This document shows, piece after piece, positions 22,834-30,543 of a stretch of DNA of 54,028 nucleotides. The notes under the pieces are model-generated. The model was given only the letters and a program-made list of their open reading frames with translations, made no database searches and was not told where the DNA came from. This stretch comes from a bacterium (GTDB taxonomy: Bacteria > Spirochaetota > UBA4802 > UBA5550). The stretch covers positions 1-54,028 of the forward strand of contig JAAENB010000191.1 of assembly GCA_024224995.1 (NCBI GenBank), written 5' to 3'. The position numbers and the translations under genes were made by a program. The first letter of the stretch is position 1; each line of letters opens with the position of its first letter.

Positions 22834-23613
22834 ATGAATCCTGTACTTAAAATAATATCAAAAGTTCTCATACTCATCAATAGAGCTATTGACAGCTTCG
22901 ACAACAAAACAGTTGAGACGATCAAACGGGCGTACTTTTTTCTCATATTTGTTCTGGTTGTAATCGCGATTATAATCGGGTATAATATGGGCAAAGAATC
23001 CGCTACGATCAAAAGCCCTCCTCTTGCGGAAAACATGAAAGAGCTCTTTGAAGTGGATATCAGCAGGGAGCGAAAAGGCGGTAATTTCAATTCAATGCTT
23101 GAAAGCAGGCTTATGAATGAATTAAAAGAATCGCAATACCGGGAAAAAGGCAAAGTCAGGTATCCTTCCTCTGAAAGAATGGAACCTGAATGGAATAGCG
23201 GTATTAGTGAGCCGGGTAGAGCACGCGGCTCCTTTCCTGAAACCGCTGCTGAAGATAAAGTCTTTGAAGGAAATTACCGGGAGTTTAATAAAAATGCTCC
23301 CGGGGTAAAACACTTGCCGGCAAGAGAATCAACTGCTGACAGAAAGGCCAGCCCTTCTGTGATAGAAGAAAAAATTGACATTCGTTCTCCTCTTGGGAAA
23401 AAAGAAAAAGATGAGAAAAAAGAAAAGAGAGCCGATGCCAATAAAAGATCTGCCCCGGAAGAGATCAAACTTAAAGATAAAACAATTTTTGAACCGGGTG
23501 CTGTTAACAAAAACAAGAATAAAACCGGAAAAACCGAAAGAAAAGCACTCAAAAAGAATGATAAACATATTCCTTCAACTATAAGAAAAGAGGCCGATAT
23601 CTTTGAAAAATAA
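22834..23613 (+). CDS. Single-pass membrane protein with long charged tail
   Basis: A 259-residue protein with one transmembrane helix (AYFFLIFVLVVIAIIIGYNMG, about 31-51) and about 200 polar residues, increasingly Lys/Glu-rich toward the end (KKEKDEKKEKRADANKRS). No known domain. The layout is that of a bitopic scaffold or TonB/TolA-like linker, but no TonB-type C-terminal domain is present. It overlaps the TPR gene by 11 bp, so the two are probably translated together. Function unknown. Confidence 0.6.
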   Translation: MNPVLKIISKVLILINRAIDSFDNKTVETIKRAYFFLIFVLVVIAIIIGYNMGKESATIKSPPLAENMKELFEVDISRERKGGNFNSMLESRLMNELKESQYREKGKVRYPSSERMEPEWNSGISEPGRARGSFPETAAEDKVFEGNYREFNKNAPGVKHLPARESTADRKASPSVIEEKIDIRSPLGKKEKDEKKEKRADANKRSAPEEIKLKDKTIFEPGAVNKNKNKTGKTERKALKKNDKHIPSTIRKEADIFEK

Positions 23614-24511
23614 TCCGATTAAAAAATACCCCCGTCACAGGATGATGATCCCGGCTGCCGTAGTACTCTTGTTACTCGTTGTTTCCCTTCCCCTGTACTC
23701 CAAGGACTTTAACAAGACTGAAAATATTATCGACACGATTCTCCGTGAATCCCCAAAGGGAAGTAAAGGGAAAAAGGGTGTCTCTGGCAGAGCAGCAGAA
23801 CAGGGCAAAAAGCCGGTAGAGAAAAAAAAGAAAAAAGAAAAAAAAGAGAAAGCGTCGCTCTCCATGTCTTCTCCGGATGAGATTCTGCTTAAAACCGGGA
23901 TTAGCCTCTACAACAGCGGTATGTATTCCGAGGCGCTCAAACGGTTTGAAGAAATTAACAAATCATATTCCGGAAGCAGGTATATCGACAGTGCCAGAGT
24001 ATGGATTGGGAAAATCCATATCAAACAATATAAATACGATGACGCGATTAAATCCTTTTCCTCGGTTACGGATAATTCCGGAGAAAAACAGGCTGCTCTT
24101 TATTATACCGGTGAGTCCCATAGCCTGAAAGGGAATCCTGTTTCCGCTATTGAATATTTCGAAAGAGTTTCTTCCGGTTTTCCGGAACATGAACTTGCCG
24201 ACAACGCGCTTCTCCGAATCGCGAAGATCTATCTTGCTGAAAAAAAAGGGGACCAGGCCCTGAATTCGGTAATTAGAATTATTAAATATTATGAGACCAG
24301 GGAAACCATTGATGATGCTTTTTACCTTCTGGGCAAAATCTATGAAAAAGCTCCGGGCTTGAAAGATGTCGAAACCGCCCGGAAAGTTTATAAAACATTT
24401 CTCAGCAAAGCCAAATCGGGCACTCCTCATTTTAAAAACTCGCCCCTGAAAAAACGGGTTAAACGGGATCTCGCGTATATAGAGAAGTATTATCTCAGGC
24501 TTACGGAATAA
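23603..24511 (+). CDS. Exported TPR protein (YbgF/BamD-like)
   Basis: Start taken at TTG 23603, with AGAGG upstream, because it gives a complete signal peptide (MMIPAAVVLLLLVVSLPLYS preceded by a basic stretch). Of 302 residues, a Lys-rich linker (50-90) is followed by at least four TPR-like units: GISLYNSGMYSEALKRFEEI, WIGKIHIKQYKYDDAIKSF, YYTGESHSLKGNPVSAIEYF and LLRIAKIYLAEKKGDQAL. The arrangement is that of periplasmic TPR adaptors such as CpoB/YbgF or BamD. It may form a complex with the two proteins encoded upstream; this is inferred from the overlap and shared export. Confidence 0.75.
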   Translation: MKNNPIKKYPRHRMMIPAAVVLLLLVVSLPLYSKDFNKTENIIDTILRESPKGSKGKKGVSGRAAEQGKKPVEKKKKKEKKEKASLSMSSPDEILLKTGISLYNSGMYSEALKRFEEINKSYSGSRYIDSARVWIGKIHIKQYKYDDAIKSFSSVTDNSGEKQAALYYTGESHSLKGNPVSAIEYFERVSSGFPEHELADNALLRIAKIYLAEKKGDQALNSVIRIIKYYETRETIDDAFYLLGKIYEKAPGLKDVETARKVYKTFLSKAKSGTPHFKNSPLKKRVKRDLAYIEKYYLRLTE

Positions 24512-24523
24512 ATTCTCATGTTC

Positions 24524-24582
24524 GCGCGAGGGATGTGCAGGGTTTAGTCCGCAGGGCCGTAGCGTACGCACGGAGCCCGGAC
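24524..24582 (+). repeat. Dispersed structured repeat, copy A (3' part divergent)
   Basis: The conserved head GCGCGAGGGATGTGCAGGG then TTTAGTCC (24524-24550) is followed by a shortened, changed body ending CGGAGCCCGGA. It lies 12 bp after the TPR stop codon and marks the left edge of the accessory region. The sequence from 24583 to 24753, before the restriction gene, has no ORF or recognisable RNA. Confidence 0.75.
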
Positions 24583-24753
24583 TCCCGATTCCTTTAAAAT
24601 TAAAAAGATATCGAAACCCGCAGAGCGCACCTGCGCTGGGGAATCGTTGCGCAGCCCATATAGACTTGGCTTCCCGTAAGGCTCCTTAATTATTTAAGAC
24701 GACAACTATGTTGGCACAGAGGGCTGTTAGCGAGACCATGTACGGCCGAAGCA

Positions 24754-25842
24754 TTAGCCATTATTATTTATAAAAGAGTTTAAATCAATTTTTTTCATTT
24801 TTTCTTCAATATAATTAACAATTTCCGTTTCTGCTAAAGATAAAATTTTATGTCTAAAACCAATCTTATTCCTAAGTATTTCACAAACATCTTTTATCCA
24901 ATATGTCATACTCATTTGAACAATGCTGCCATCAATAGCTTTCGCCATTTCAAGAATTCTACTCCTATCGCCAATTCGATCTACGATTATTATAGTAGAC
25001 ATGTAATGAAGTTGTCTGCCATGTTCCATTTCTCTTTCAAATCGTGAAACTTTATCTAATGAAATTTCAGTATTACCTGGCCCTATAAAACCAATATCAA
25101 AGCGAATGCCAATACCGGGTCTAAAAAGAACAGTTGCATCGCTTTCTCTTTTATCACCTCTTGATGAAAGCCAAAAGACTTTATTTTGTTTTGTAGTATC
25201 TGTTGGATTTATCAATTTGAAGCCTAAAATGCTCAACAAGGAACCAAGTATCAATTTTTCGAAAAGTTTACCATACATTGATTTTTCAGAACCACGAATT
25301 GCAAGAGTTTGAGCTCCAATTGCTGAGAATAAATATAAAATTGATGGCCAGTTAATTTTAATTTTATTTTTTGAAAATTCTAATGTACCTTTTAATTCGC
25401 CATAGTCAGTATTACATTTTTTTGAAGACTCTGATAAGGCTGTTTCAAATGCTTCTAAGTATTTATCAAATTCATCATCATCGCTTCTTAATACATTTTG
25501 AATACTTTTACCAGTTAGTCCAATAAACCAGGTAAGGAATAACTTTTTTTCTTTTGAAATTTTTGAATTTAATTCATTTCGAACTAGTTTTGGAAAATCT
25601 TTAATAATATTATCAATATTATTCTGCGATTTTATATATGCAATTAAAAGTGCAGCATTTGACAAAGCTAATCTTCTTCTTGTTAAACTTTCAGTTAATG
25701 CACGAACATTTTCACCACATAATACGGAAGTAACTACTTCTTTAATAATATCTTCACCAACTCTTTCAATTACCTTTTTACCAGAATAACTAGCTAATGA
25801 TATACCTGCTTGAGGAATATTAGAAGAAATATTGCTTTTCAT
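24754..25842 (-). CDS. Type II restriction endonuclease (possibly CfrBI-like)
   Basis: A 362-residue protein without signal peptide or membrane helix, encoded 11 bp after a DNA methyltransferase gene on the same strand, which is the main reason for the call. A central block, MYGKLFEKLILGSLLSILGF...SDATVLFRPGIGIRFDIGFIG, has the alternating hydrophobic strands and spaced acids expected of a PD-(D/E)XK core (Glu of KLFEKL, Asp of ESDA, Asp of RFDIGF), but the exact catalytic set cannot be fixed by eye. The overall look recalls the CfrBI family, whose methylase is also an N4-cytosine enzyme. AAGGCGA precedes the ATG. The gene is visibly richer in A and T than its surroundings, as in a transferred cassette. 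Confidence 0.7.
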   Translation of the reverse strand: MKSNISSNIPQAGISLASYSGKKVIERVGEDIIKEVVTSVLCGENVRALTESLTRRRLALSNAALLIAYIKSQNNIDNIIKDFPKLVRNELNSKISKEKKLFLTWFIGLTGKSIQNVLRSDDDEFDKYLEAFETALSESSKKCNTDYGELKGTLEFSKNKIKINWPSILYLFSAIGAQTLAIRGSEKSMYGKLFEKLILGSLLSILGFKLINPTDTTKQNKVFWLSSRGDKRESDATVLFRPGIGIRFDIGFIGPGNTEISLDKVSRFEREMEHGRQLHYMSTIIIVDRIGDRSRILEMAKAIDGSIVQMSMTYWIKDVCEILRNKIGFRHKILSLAETEIVNYIEEKMKKIDLNSFINNNG

Positions 25843-25853
25843 AAATAGTCGCC

Positions 25854-27032
25854 TTAAAAATCAAAATAATTTTGTTTTTGTTCAATTGGTTCACAATTAA
25901 TCCAATTTACACTTTTTACTTCATTCTTTAGCCAGTTTTCAATCTTACTTCTAATTTCTTTTATATATTCAGGATTTATTTCGAATAGAACAAACCTTCT
26001 TTCTAGTTTGCTAGCAGCTTTTCCGACTGTTCCAATACCCCCAAAAGGGTCTAGAACGATATCATTAATAAAAGAATAATATGAAATAACTTTTTCAGCT
26101 AATTCAAGAGGAAAAATTGCAGGATGTGCTTTATCATACGATGGATGTATTTTCCATATGTTTGTTTTTTCGTAATCATCTTTGATCTTAGACTTTTTTA
26201 CTATATCTTGATCCGGGTGTTTACGGATATGCCAATCAATTAATTTATCAGTTTTTTTCCGATATACTAAAACGTATTCTGTAACAGGAACAGCTTTATA
26301 TTGAAGAGGATTTCTATCTGCTGCGAACCTTCTACCTCTACCAGTAGCCCATCCGGCTCCTTCTGGTTTAACCCAAATTATATCATCAATAAATTCATAT
26401 CCTTCTTCAATGAAAATTCTATGGAGATCGAAGGGGACAGCAATTCTTTTAGATGCTTCACTTCTGCTTGCCCTTCTTATTAAAACTGGGGAAATATTTA
26501 TTACAAAAAACCGACCTTCGTTTAACACTCTATGACACTGGTTAATAATTTTTCTCATTTTAAGCAAATATTCTTCATAATTTATATAGTCAGAGTATTC
26601 AGGACGAGCATTAAAATAAGGAGGAGATGTAAATACTAAATCAATTGACTCATTAGGTGTGTTGATTAATAATTCTTCGCTATCACCCATTCCAACAGTA
26701 TTTCTAAGATTTGATATTTTAGGAATATTATTTATGCTTTTGGATTTTGTTTTTTTATTATTTCTACCTAATAATCTTGTCTCAAGTATTTCTTTTTGAG
26801 TAGTCTTTTTCTCCAATATAAGGCTTGTCGTTGCATCGATAACAACCTCGCCAAGTTTAGATTTATGAATATCAATTAAAGGAACACGCCAGTAATGATA
26901 TCTGTCATCTACTTCAGGTAAACCAAAATTGACAACATTATCTAAATCAATTGTTTTTAAATATTGTAGGGCTATTTCTTTTGCATCAGATACATTGTTA
27001 ACTCTATATGATTGATTTCTAGTTTTTATCAT
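25854..27032 (-). CDS. DNA (probably cytosine-N4) methyltransferase
   Basis: A 392-residue enzyme. The catalytic motif IV is TSPPYFN (about 133-139) and the AdoMet motif is [13 protein letters not shown] (near 335), so the order is catalytic then cofactor (beta class). Ser-Pro-Pro-Tyr favours N4-cytosine over N6-adenine. The product protects sites from the adjacent endonuclease. The first 90 residues ([19 protein letters not shown]...[16 protein letters not shown]) are not part of the usual fold and look like a PepSY-like or target-binding module. The gene is AT-rich, has its own promoter and leads the operon. No controller protein gene is seen. Confidence 0.85.
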   Translation of the reverse strand: MIKTRNQSYRVNNVSDAKEIALQYLKTIDLDNVVNFGLPEVDDRYHYWRVPLIDIHKSKLGEVVIDATTSLILEKKTTQKEILETRLLGRNNKKTKSKSINNIPKISNLRNTVGMGDSEELLINTPNESIDLVFTSPPYFNARPEYSDYINYEEYLLKMRKIINQCHRVLNEGRFFVINISPVLIRRASRSEASKRIAVPFDLHRIFIEEGYEFIDDIIWVKPEGAGWATGRGRRFAADRNPLQYKAVPVTEYVLVYRKKTDKLIDWHIRKHPDQDIVKKSKIKDDYEKTNIWKIHPSYDKAHPAIFPLELAEKVISYYSFINDIVLDPFGGIGTVGKAASKLERRFVLFEINPEYIKEIRSKIENWLKNEVKSVNWINCEPIEQKQNYFDF

Positions 27033-27065
27033 TCACTATGTCCTATATATTTTTTAAAAATACAA

Positions 27066-27092
27066 ATTATAATGTTCAGCTGATACGGTCAA
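27066..27092 (-). promoter_or_regulatory. Promoter of the restriction-modification operon
   Basis: On the minus strand TTGACC (27092-27087), 15-bp spacer, TATAAT (27071-27066), about 34 bp before the methyltransferase start. The spacing is short but the -10 is perfect. Confidence 0.45.
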
Positions 27093-27459
27093 CCATTATT
27101 AAACGAACATATATACATATTTGTTTAGAGCAAGACCGGCCACGGATGGCCAGCCCAAGCCACAGAAGAGTAATTTCTAAATTAGACACAGTTCCTAATT
27201 GCTTGATCAATATAATTCACAATCATCCCCAAATTTTTCCTACTCTAGCCCTAAAAATTCCTGTTTTCTTGCCACTGGTAAAGATACCCCTGAGGAAACC
27301 TCTCCTCCACCGCAGTCCCACTCTCAAACAAAGCAGACATATAGTCTTTTTTTAACGCAATTCATCGTTTTTGAGTCAGATAAAGACTTTATTTGATAGA
27401 ATGTTGTTCTTCCATGCAGATACCGGCTTTTATCAACCAGCCAAACCCTTCCCAGGGAC
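27093..27459. other. Non-coding gap upstream of the restriction-modification operon
   Basis: About 370 bases with no convincing ORF: the open frames here lack ribosome sites, coding bias and recognisable domains, and one runs into the repeat. No tRNA or strong hairpin is seen. The AAACCCTT string just before the repeat (27444-27451) recurs near 29484 inside the next repeat cluster. Confidence 0.5.
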
Positions 27460-27558
27460 GCGCGAGGGATGCGCAGGGTTTAGTCCGGAGGTCTTCCGCA
27501 GGACCGGAGCGAACGCGGAGCCCGGAGGAGCCCGGCCCGCAGGGCGCGCCCAAACCCC
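27460..27558 (+). repeat. Dispersed structured repeat, copy B (complete)
   Basis: The head GCGCGAGGGATGCGCAGGG then TTTAGTCC, a small central hairpin (GGAGGTCTTCCGCAGG), and the long tail beginning GGACCGGAGCGAA and ending GCAGGGCGCGCC then CAAACCCC. It ends 10 bp from the stop codon of the MscS gene. Together with copy A it brackets the restriction-modification genes in direct orientation. Confidence 0.85.
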
Positions 27559-27568
27559 GCTGCCCAAA

Positions 27569-29197
27569 TTATTTCTTTTTAGTTTTTTTCTCTTTCTTCT
27601 CTTTTTTCTCTTCCATGTAAACGGTATGGGTTGGGAAGGGGATGTCGATACCGCCCTTTAAGAGGGCGTTATAGACCACTTTTGTTGTTTCGAGCCATTT
27701 GGAATAAAAGTTACTGTAATCGGGGATCCATACCTTTGCCTGGCAATTAAGAGAGAACTCTCCCATTGTTTCAAAAACCACGACCGGGGCCGGGTCATCA
27801 CAAATATTATCAATTTTTCTTAATGCGGAAAGTACTACCTTTTCTACGGTATTCATATTTGATCCGTAGGCAACACTAAAATTCACCACAACCCGTATGG
27901 TTGTATCGGGCAGAGCGTAATTCTTGAATTTTTTATTAACCAGTTCACCGTTTGGTATTACGATTATCTCGTTATCGTAAGTTATGAGTTTTGTATTTCG
28001 GAGTCCTACTTCTGTTATGATTCCCGTGTCTTCGTCAATGGTTACCTTGTCGCCAACTGCTATGGAATGGTCAAGGCTTAGAACGATTCCTCCGATCATA
28101 TTTGCCAGGCTGTCCTTTACTGCGAAACCAATAGCAAAACCCACAATACCCAGTGAAGCAATTAATGGGGCAATATCAATTTCAAACCTGGAAAGCAGGA
28201 TGATTACCCCCAGTGAAAGAATAATAAACCGCGCTATATTCACAAAAAGAGGGACCAGGTCGTCATCAATTCGCTCATCGATCCTTGAGGCTAATTTTTT
28301 TCCCCATGAATGGATCATTATATCGGATGATTTAATTAATATGTATATTATTAATATTACAATTATGGCAATAAGAAGATTATCCAGGATAATACCAATG
28401 CCCGGAAGGGTTCCAAGCGAAACTACGGCCATTTTTAGCCCGATAAATATAAATATCCACTTCACCGGCTTCTTGGACGCGGCGACTATTTTGTCATCGA
28501 CCTGTGTTTCGGTTTTTAAGGCCAGTTTTTTTAGAACCTTGTCAAAGAATACAGCAACTATCCTGGCCATAATATAAAAAAATAAAAAGATAATCCCGGA
28601 AAAGACCCACTTATTGTTAACAATGAACCCGATCCAGGAATTTTTCATGCCATGGGCGAACTTTTTAAATATATTAATCTCTTTATCAACAAGACTGAGT
28701 CCTGCCTCTCCCAAAAAATTCTTTTTTATCCATTTGGAACTGTTCCGTGCGAATCTATTCAGGGAGTCGATAAATTTATCATCAATAAGCCCTTCAAAAG
28801 ACTTTCCTGCTTTTACCTGCCCTGTATTGGCGTAAACTACTTTATAGTCTATTACAATAACCGTACCATGCGTTATATACCTTCCCATTATGCCGATATC
28901 CGCTTTTTTGCTCTTTAAAAATTTTTGAACGGAGTCTTTTTCATACAGCTCCTCTCCTTTCAATTTCGGCTTCTTTATTCTAAGAAGCTCCAGCTGTTTT
29001 TGAGGAGCAATGTCTTTCATTATGAGTTCGGGAATATAGGTTGCCAGGTAGTTCATCTCCGACTGGGAATAGTTATAAAAGGGCAAAAAAACAATTTTGT
29101 TAATTTTTCCGGTCTCCCCGGCATTCTTGTTGCCGTAGACTGCAAGCGGTATTGCAATTATAATCAAAATTATTAATCCGTATCTCTTTAAACCCAT
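27569..29197 (-). CDS. MscS-family mechanosensitive channel with FlgO/TolB-like N-terminal domain
   Basis: Start at ATG 29197 (GGAG upstream) rather than six codons earlier. Of 542 residues, the first 20 are a signal segment. Residues about 25-160 form an exported domain like FlgO/TolB-N: KIVFLPFYNYSQSEMNYLA, then ADIGIMGRYITHGTVIVIDY and VVYANTGQVKAGKSFEG. Several transmembrane helices follow. The MscS pore and beta domain have SLGIVGFAIGFAVKDSLANMIGGIV and ITEVGLRNTKLITYDNEIIVIPNG. MscS channels open on membrane stretch; the added domain could sense envelope state. The C-terminus is Lys/Glu-rich. Both ends of the gene are next to repeats. Confidence 0.88.
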   Translation of the reverse strand: MGLKRYGLIILIIIAIPLAVYGNKNAGETGKINKIVFLPFYNYSQSEMNYLATYIPELIMKDIAPQKQLELLRIKKPKLKGEELYEKDSVQKFLKSKKADIGIMGRYITHGTVIVIDYKVVYANTGQVKAGKSFEGLIDDKFIDSLNRFARNSSKWIKKNFLGEAGLSLVDKEINIFKKFAHGMKNSWIGFIVNNKWVFSGIIFLFFYIMARIVAVFFDKVLKKLALKTETQVDDKIVAASKKPVKWIFIFIGLKMAVVSLGTLPGIGIILDNLLIAIIVILIIYILIKSSDIMIHSWGKKLASRIDERIDDDLVPLFVNIARFIILSLGVIILLSRFEIDIAPLIASLGIVGFAIGFAVKDSLANMIGGIVLSLDHSIAVGDKVTIDEDTGIITEVGLRNTKLITYDNEIIVIPNGELVNKKFKNYALPDTTIRVVVNFSVAYGSNMNTVEKVVLSALRKIDNICDDPAPVVVFETMGEFSLNCQAKVWIPDYSNFYSKWLETTKVVYNALLKGGIDIPFPTHTVYMEEKKEKKEKKTKKK

Positions 29198-29312
29198 GTC
29201 CGCGCCGCTCCGCATTTATATTAATAGAAAAGACCTATACTCCTTTTTTACCAAAATTTACCCCCTTGAGTCAACCTGTTTAATAGTTTTTTTAATAAAT
29301 ATATGCCAATAC

Positions 29313-29404
29313 GGGCGCACCCTTCGGGCCGGGCTGCTCCGGGCTCCGCTTCGCTCCGGTCCTGCGGAAGACCTCCGGACTAAACCCTGCACATCCCTTG
29401 CGCG
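29313..29404 (-). repeat. Dispersed structured repeat, copy C (inverted)
   Basis: The reverse complement of copy B, with the same central hairpin (CCTGCGGAAGACCTCC on the plus strand) and nearly identical tail. It differs in a few bases (GCGCAAGGG head, GAAGGGTGCGCC tail). It lies 115 bp upstream of the MscS start codon, so the channel gene is enclosed by two copies in opposite orientation. Confidence 0.85.
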
Positions 29405-29439
29405 GAGAGCTCTGCTCTTAAGGAACCCTTTTTAAATAG

Positions 29440-29519
29440 GGGGTCTGTTTTGAGACGTTGCAGTGCAACGTCTCTCAGAACCAAACCCTTGCCCGGAGCA
29501 TCTTCGCAAAACAGACCCC
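29440..29519. repeat. Nested palindrome
   Basis: Outer 13-bp arms GGGGTCTGTTTTG (29440-29452) and CAAAACAGACCCC (29507-29519) enclose an inner 11-bp inverted repeat GAGACGTTGCA (29452-29462) / TGCAACGTCTC (29464-29474). No ORF, T-run or known RNA family is recognised. It sits between repeat copies C and D. Confidence 0.8.
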
Positions 29520-29619
29520 GGTATCACCACATGCCTTTAGCTCACAAAAAAATACCCGGTACGGCAATAAAGCAAGATAAAAAACCGGCCCCTGCGAGAG
29601 CGGGAAGCCCCGAAAGTAC

Positions 29620-29767
29620 GCGCGAGGGATGTGCAGGGTTTAGTCCCGAAACCTTTTGATTTTTTCAATGAATCGGAATCCCCGGTAGTAATTGAAAATC
29701 AAAAGGTTTCGGGACCGGAGCGAAGCGGAGCCCGGAGCAGCCCGGCCCGCAGGGCGCGCCCAACCCC
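29620..29767 (+). repeat. Dispersed structured repeat, copy D, with an exchanged central hairpin
   Basis: Head and tail match copies B and C, but the short central hairpin is replaced by a long one: 21-bp perfect arms at 29643-29663 and 29695-29715 (GTCCCGAAACCTTTTGATTT on the left) with a 31-base loop. The shared TCC/GGA pair at the base of the stem is kept. The stretch from 29520 to 29619, between the palindrome and this copy, shows nothing recognisable. Confidence 0.85.
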
Positions 29768-29769
29768 GT

Positions 29770-29826
29770 TACCGGGAAAGAGGAGAGCGAAACCCCCTCT
29801 ATCGATACCGGTCCTCCCGGAGAGCC
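29770..29826 (-). pseudogene. Fragment of an mfd gene
   Basis: These 57 bases match 16807-16863, inside the mfd gene, at 49 positions. On the minus strand they read GGPVSIEGVSLSSFPV, against GEPVSIEGVSLSSFPV in Mfd. Five of the seven changed codons are synonymous, so the source was a functional, related mfd rather than decay of a local copy. It abuts repeat copy D and has no start, stop or promoter. Confidence 0.7.
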
Positions 29827-29908
29827 GAAATACTAAATTTTTTTTTAATTTTCCCCTTTATAAAGGAATTCCGGCTACCTTCGGCATGGAACAGCGAAAT
29901 TAATTATA

Positions 29909-29937
29909 TTGACAATATTAGTCACACCTAATATTCT
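29909..29937 (+). promoter_or_regulatory. Promoter and DtxR-type operator of the metalloregulator gene
   Basis: TTGACA (29909-29914), 17-bp spacer, TATTCT (29932-29937). A perfect inverted repeat, AATATTAG-N6-CTAATATT (29914-29935), fills the spacer and -10. Read on the minus strand its core TTAGGTGTGACTAA agrees at 11 of 14 positions with the start of the DtxR/IdeR consensus TTAGGTTAGGCTAA. Metal-dependent autorepression is the natural reading. Confidence 0.65.
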
Positions 29938-29965
29938 TGTTAAAAACGCTCATGGATACACTTGT

Positions 29966-30445
29966 ATGAAAAACGAAAATAAGAAAATAAGTGACCTGGA
30001 AACATTTTACGGGGCAACCGATCTCTCCTCTCATATGGAAGACTATATGGAAGCCATAGCGCTGCTGGCAGCCAATAACAAAGTAGTCCGGGTAAAAGAT
30101 ATTGCTCAAAAGCTGGACATTAAAATGCCCAGTGTTACAGCCGCGCTTAACAAACTAAAAGAAATGAGCCTTATTGAATATGAAAAATACGGTTTTGTGG
30201 AATTAACCGAACAGGGAGAAAGCATTGCAATGAAGGTCTGCAACCGTCATTCCTGCTTATTGGACTTTTTCACCCATGTACTTATGCTGGAGAATAAAAC
30301 CGCCAATATCGACGCCTGCAAGGTAGAACACAACCTGAGCCCGGAGACCTGCACCCGGATCCATAAATTCCTTGAGTTTTACAAATCGGAAGAAAAAAAC
30401 AACCGGGAATGGATCAATAAGCTTAAAACCCTTCTCACTGATTAG
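29966..30445 (+). CDS. DtxR/IdeR-family metal-dependent repressor
   Basis: Start at ATG 29966 (159 residues); the frame is open further upstream, but that stretch contains the promoter. Residues about 10-75 are a winged helix-turn-helix (DYMEAIALLAANNKVVRVKDIAQKLDIKMPSVTAALNKL). The dimerisation and metal domain contains NRHSCLLDFFTHVLML and DACKVEHNLSPETCTRIHKFLEF. The Cys-x2-Glu-His ligand set matches the iron-sensing DtxR/IdeR branch, where MntR has Glu instead of Cys. There is no C-terminal SH3/FeoA domain, so it is the short form. The TonB receptor gene follows 98 bp later. The palindrome in its own promoter supports autoregulation by iron or a similar metal. Confidence 0.85.
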   Translation: MKNENKKISDLETFYGATDLSSHMEDYMEAIALLAANNKVVRVKDIAQKLDIKMPSVTAALNKLKEMSLIEYEKYGFVELTEQGESIAMKVCNRHSCLLDFFTHVLMLENKTANIDACKVEHNLSPETCTRIHKFLEFYKSEEKNNREWINKLKTLLTD

Positions 30446-30457
30446 CATAAAAAACAA

Positions 30458-30486
30458 TTGCAAATCCTGCTTAAAAGCCTTATACT
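30458..30486 (+). promoter_or_regulatory. Promoter of the TonB-receptor operon
   Basis: TTGCAA (30458-30463), 17-bp spacer, TATACT (30481-30486); transcription would start near 30493. No palindrome like that of the regulator promoter is visible here. Confidence 0.55.
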
Positions 30487-30543
30487 TTAATTAATGTGGT
30501 ATATTTTGCTGCCATAATTTCGTGTATGAGTATTATTACGAGC

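Noticed and set aside
24620..24690. GGGGAATCGTTGCGCAG, reminiscent of 16S rRNA
   Set aside because: Only a short chance similarity; no neighbouring rRNA sequence.
27038..27355. Possible 105-residue protein upstream of the methyltransferase
   Set aside because: It overlaps the methyltransferase promoter, lacks a ribosome site, and has no recognisable domain.
27371..27661. ORFs over repeat copy B with a REGCAGFSPE-type peptide
   Set aside because: The peptide recurs only because the DNA repeat recurs; there is no ribosome site and the frame enters the opposite-strand MscS gene.
24524..29767. Integron attC array
   Set aside because: The hairpins lack RYYYAAC/GTTRRRY core sites, and there is no integrase gene in the window.
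29450..29903. Open frames through copy D and its flank
   Set aside because: Produced by GC-rich repeat sequence and hairpin arms; no domain or coding pattern.
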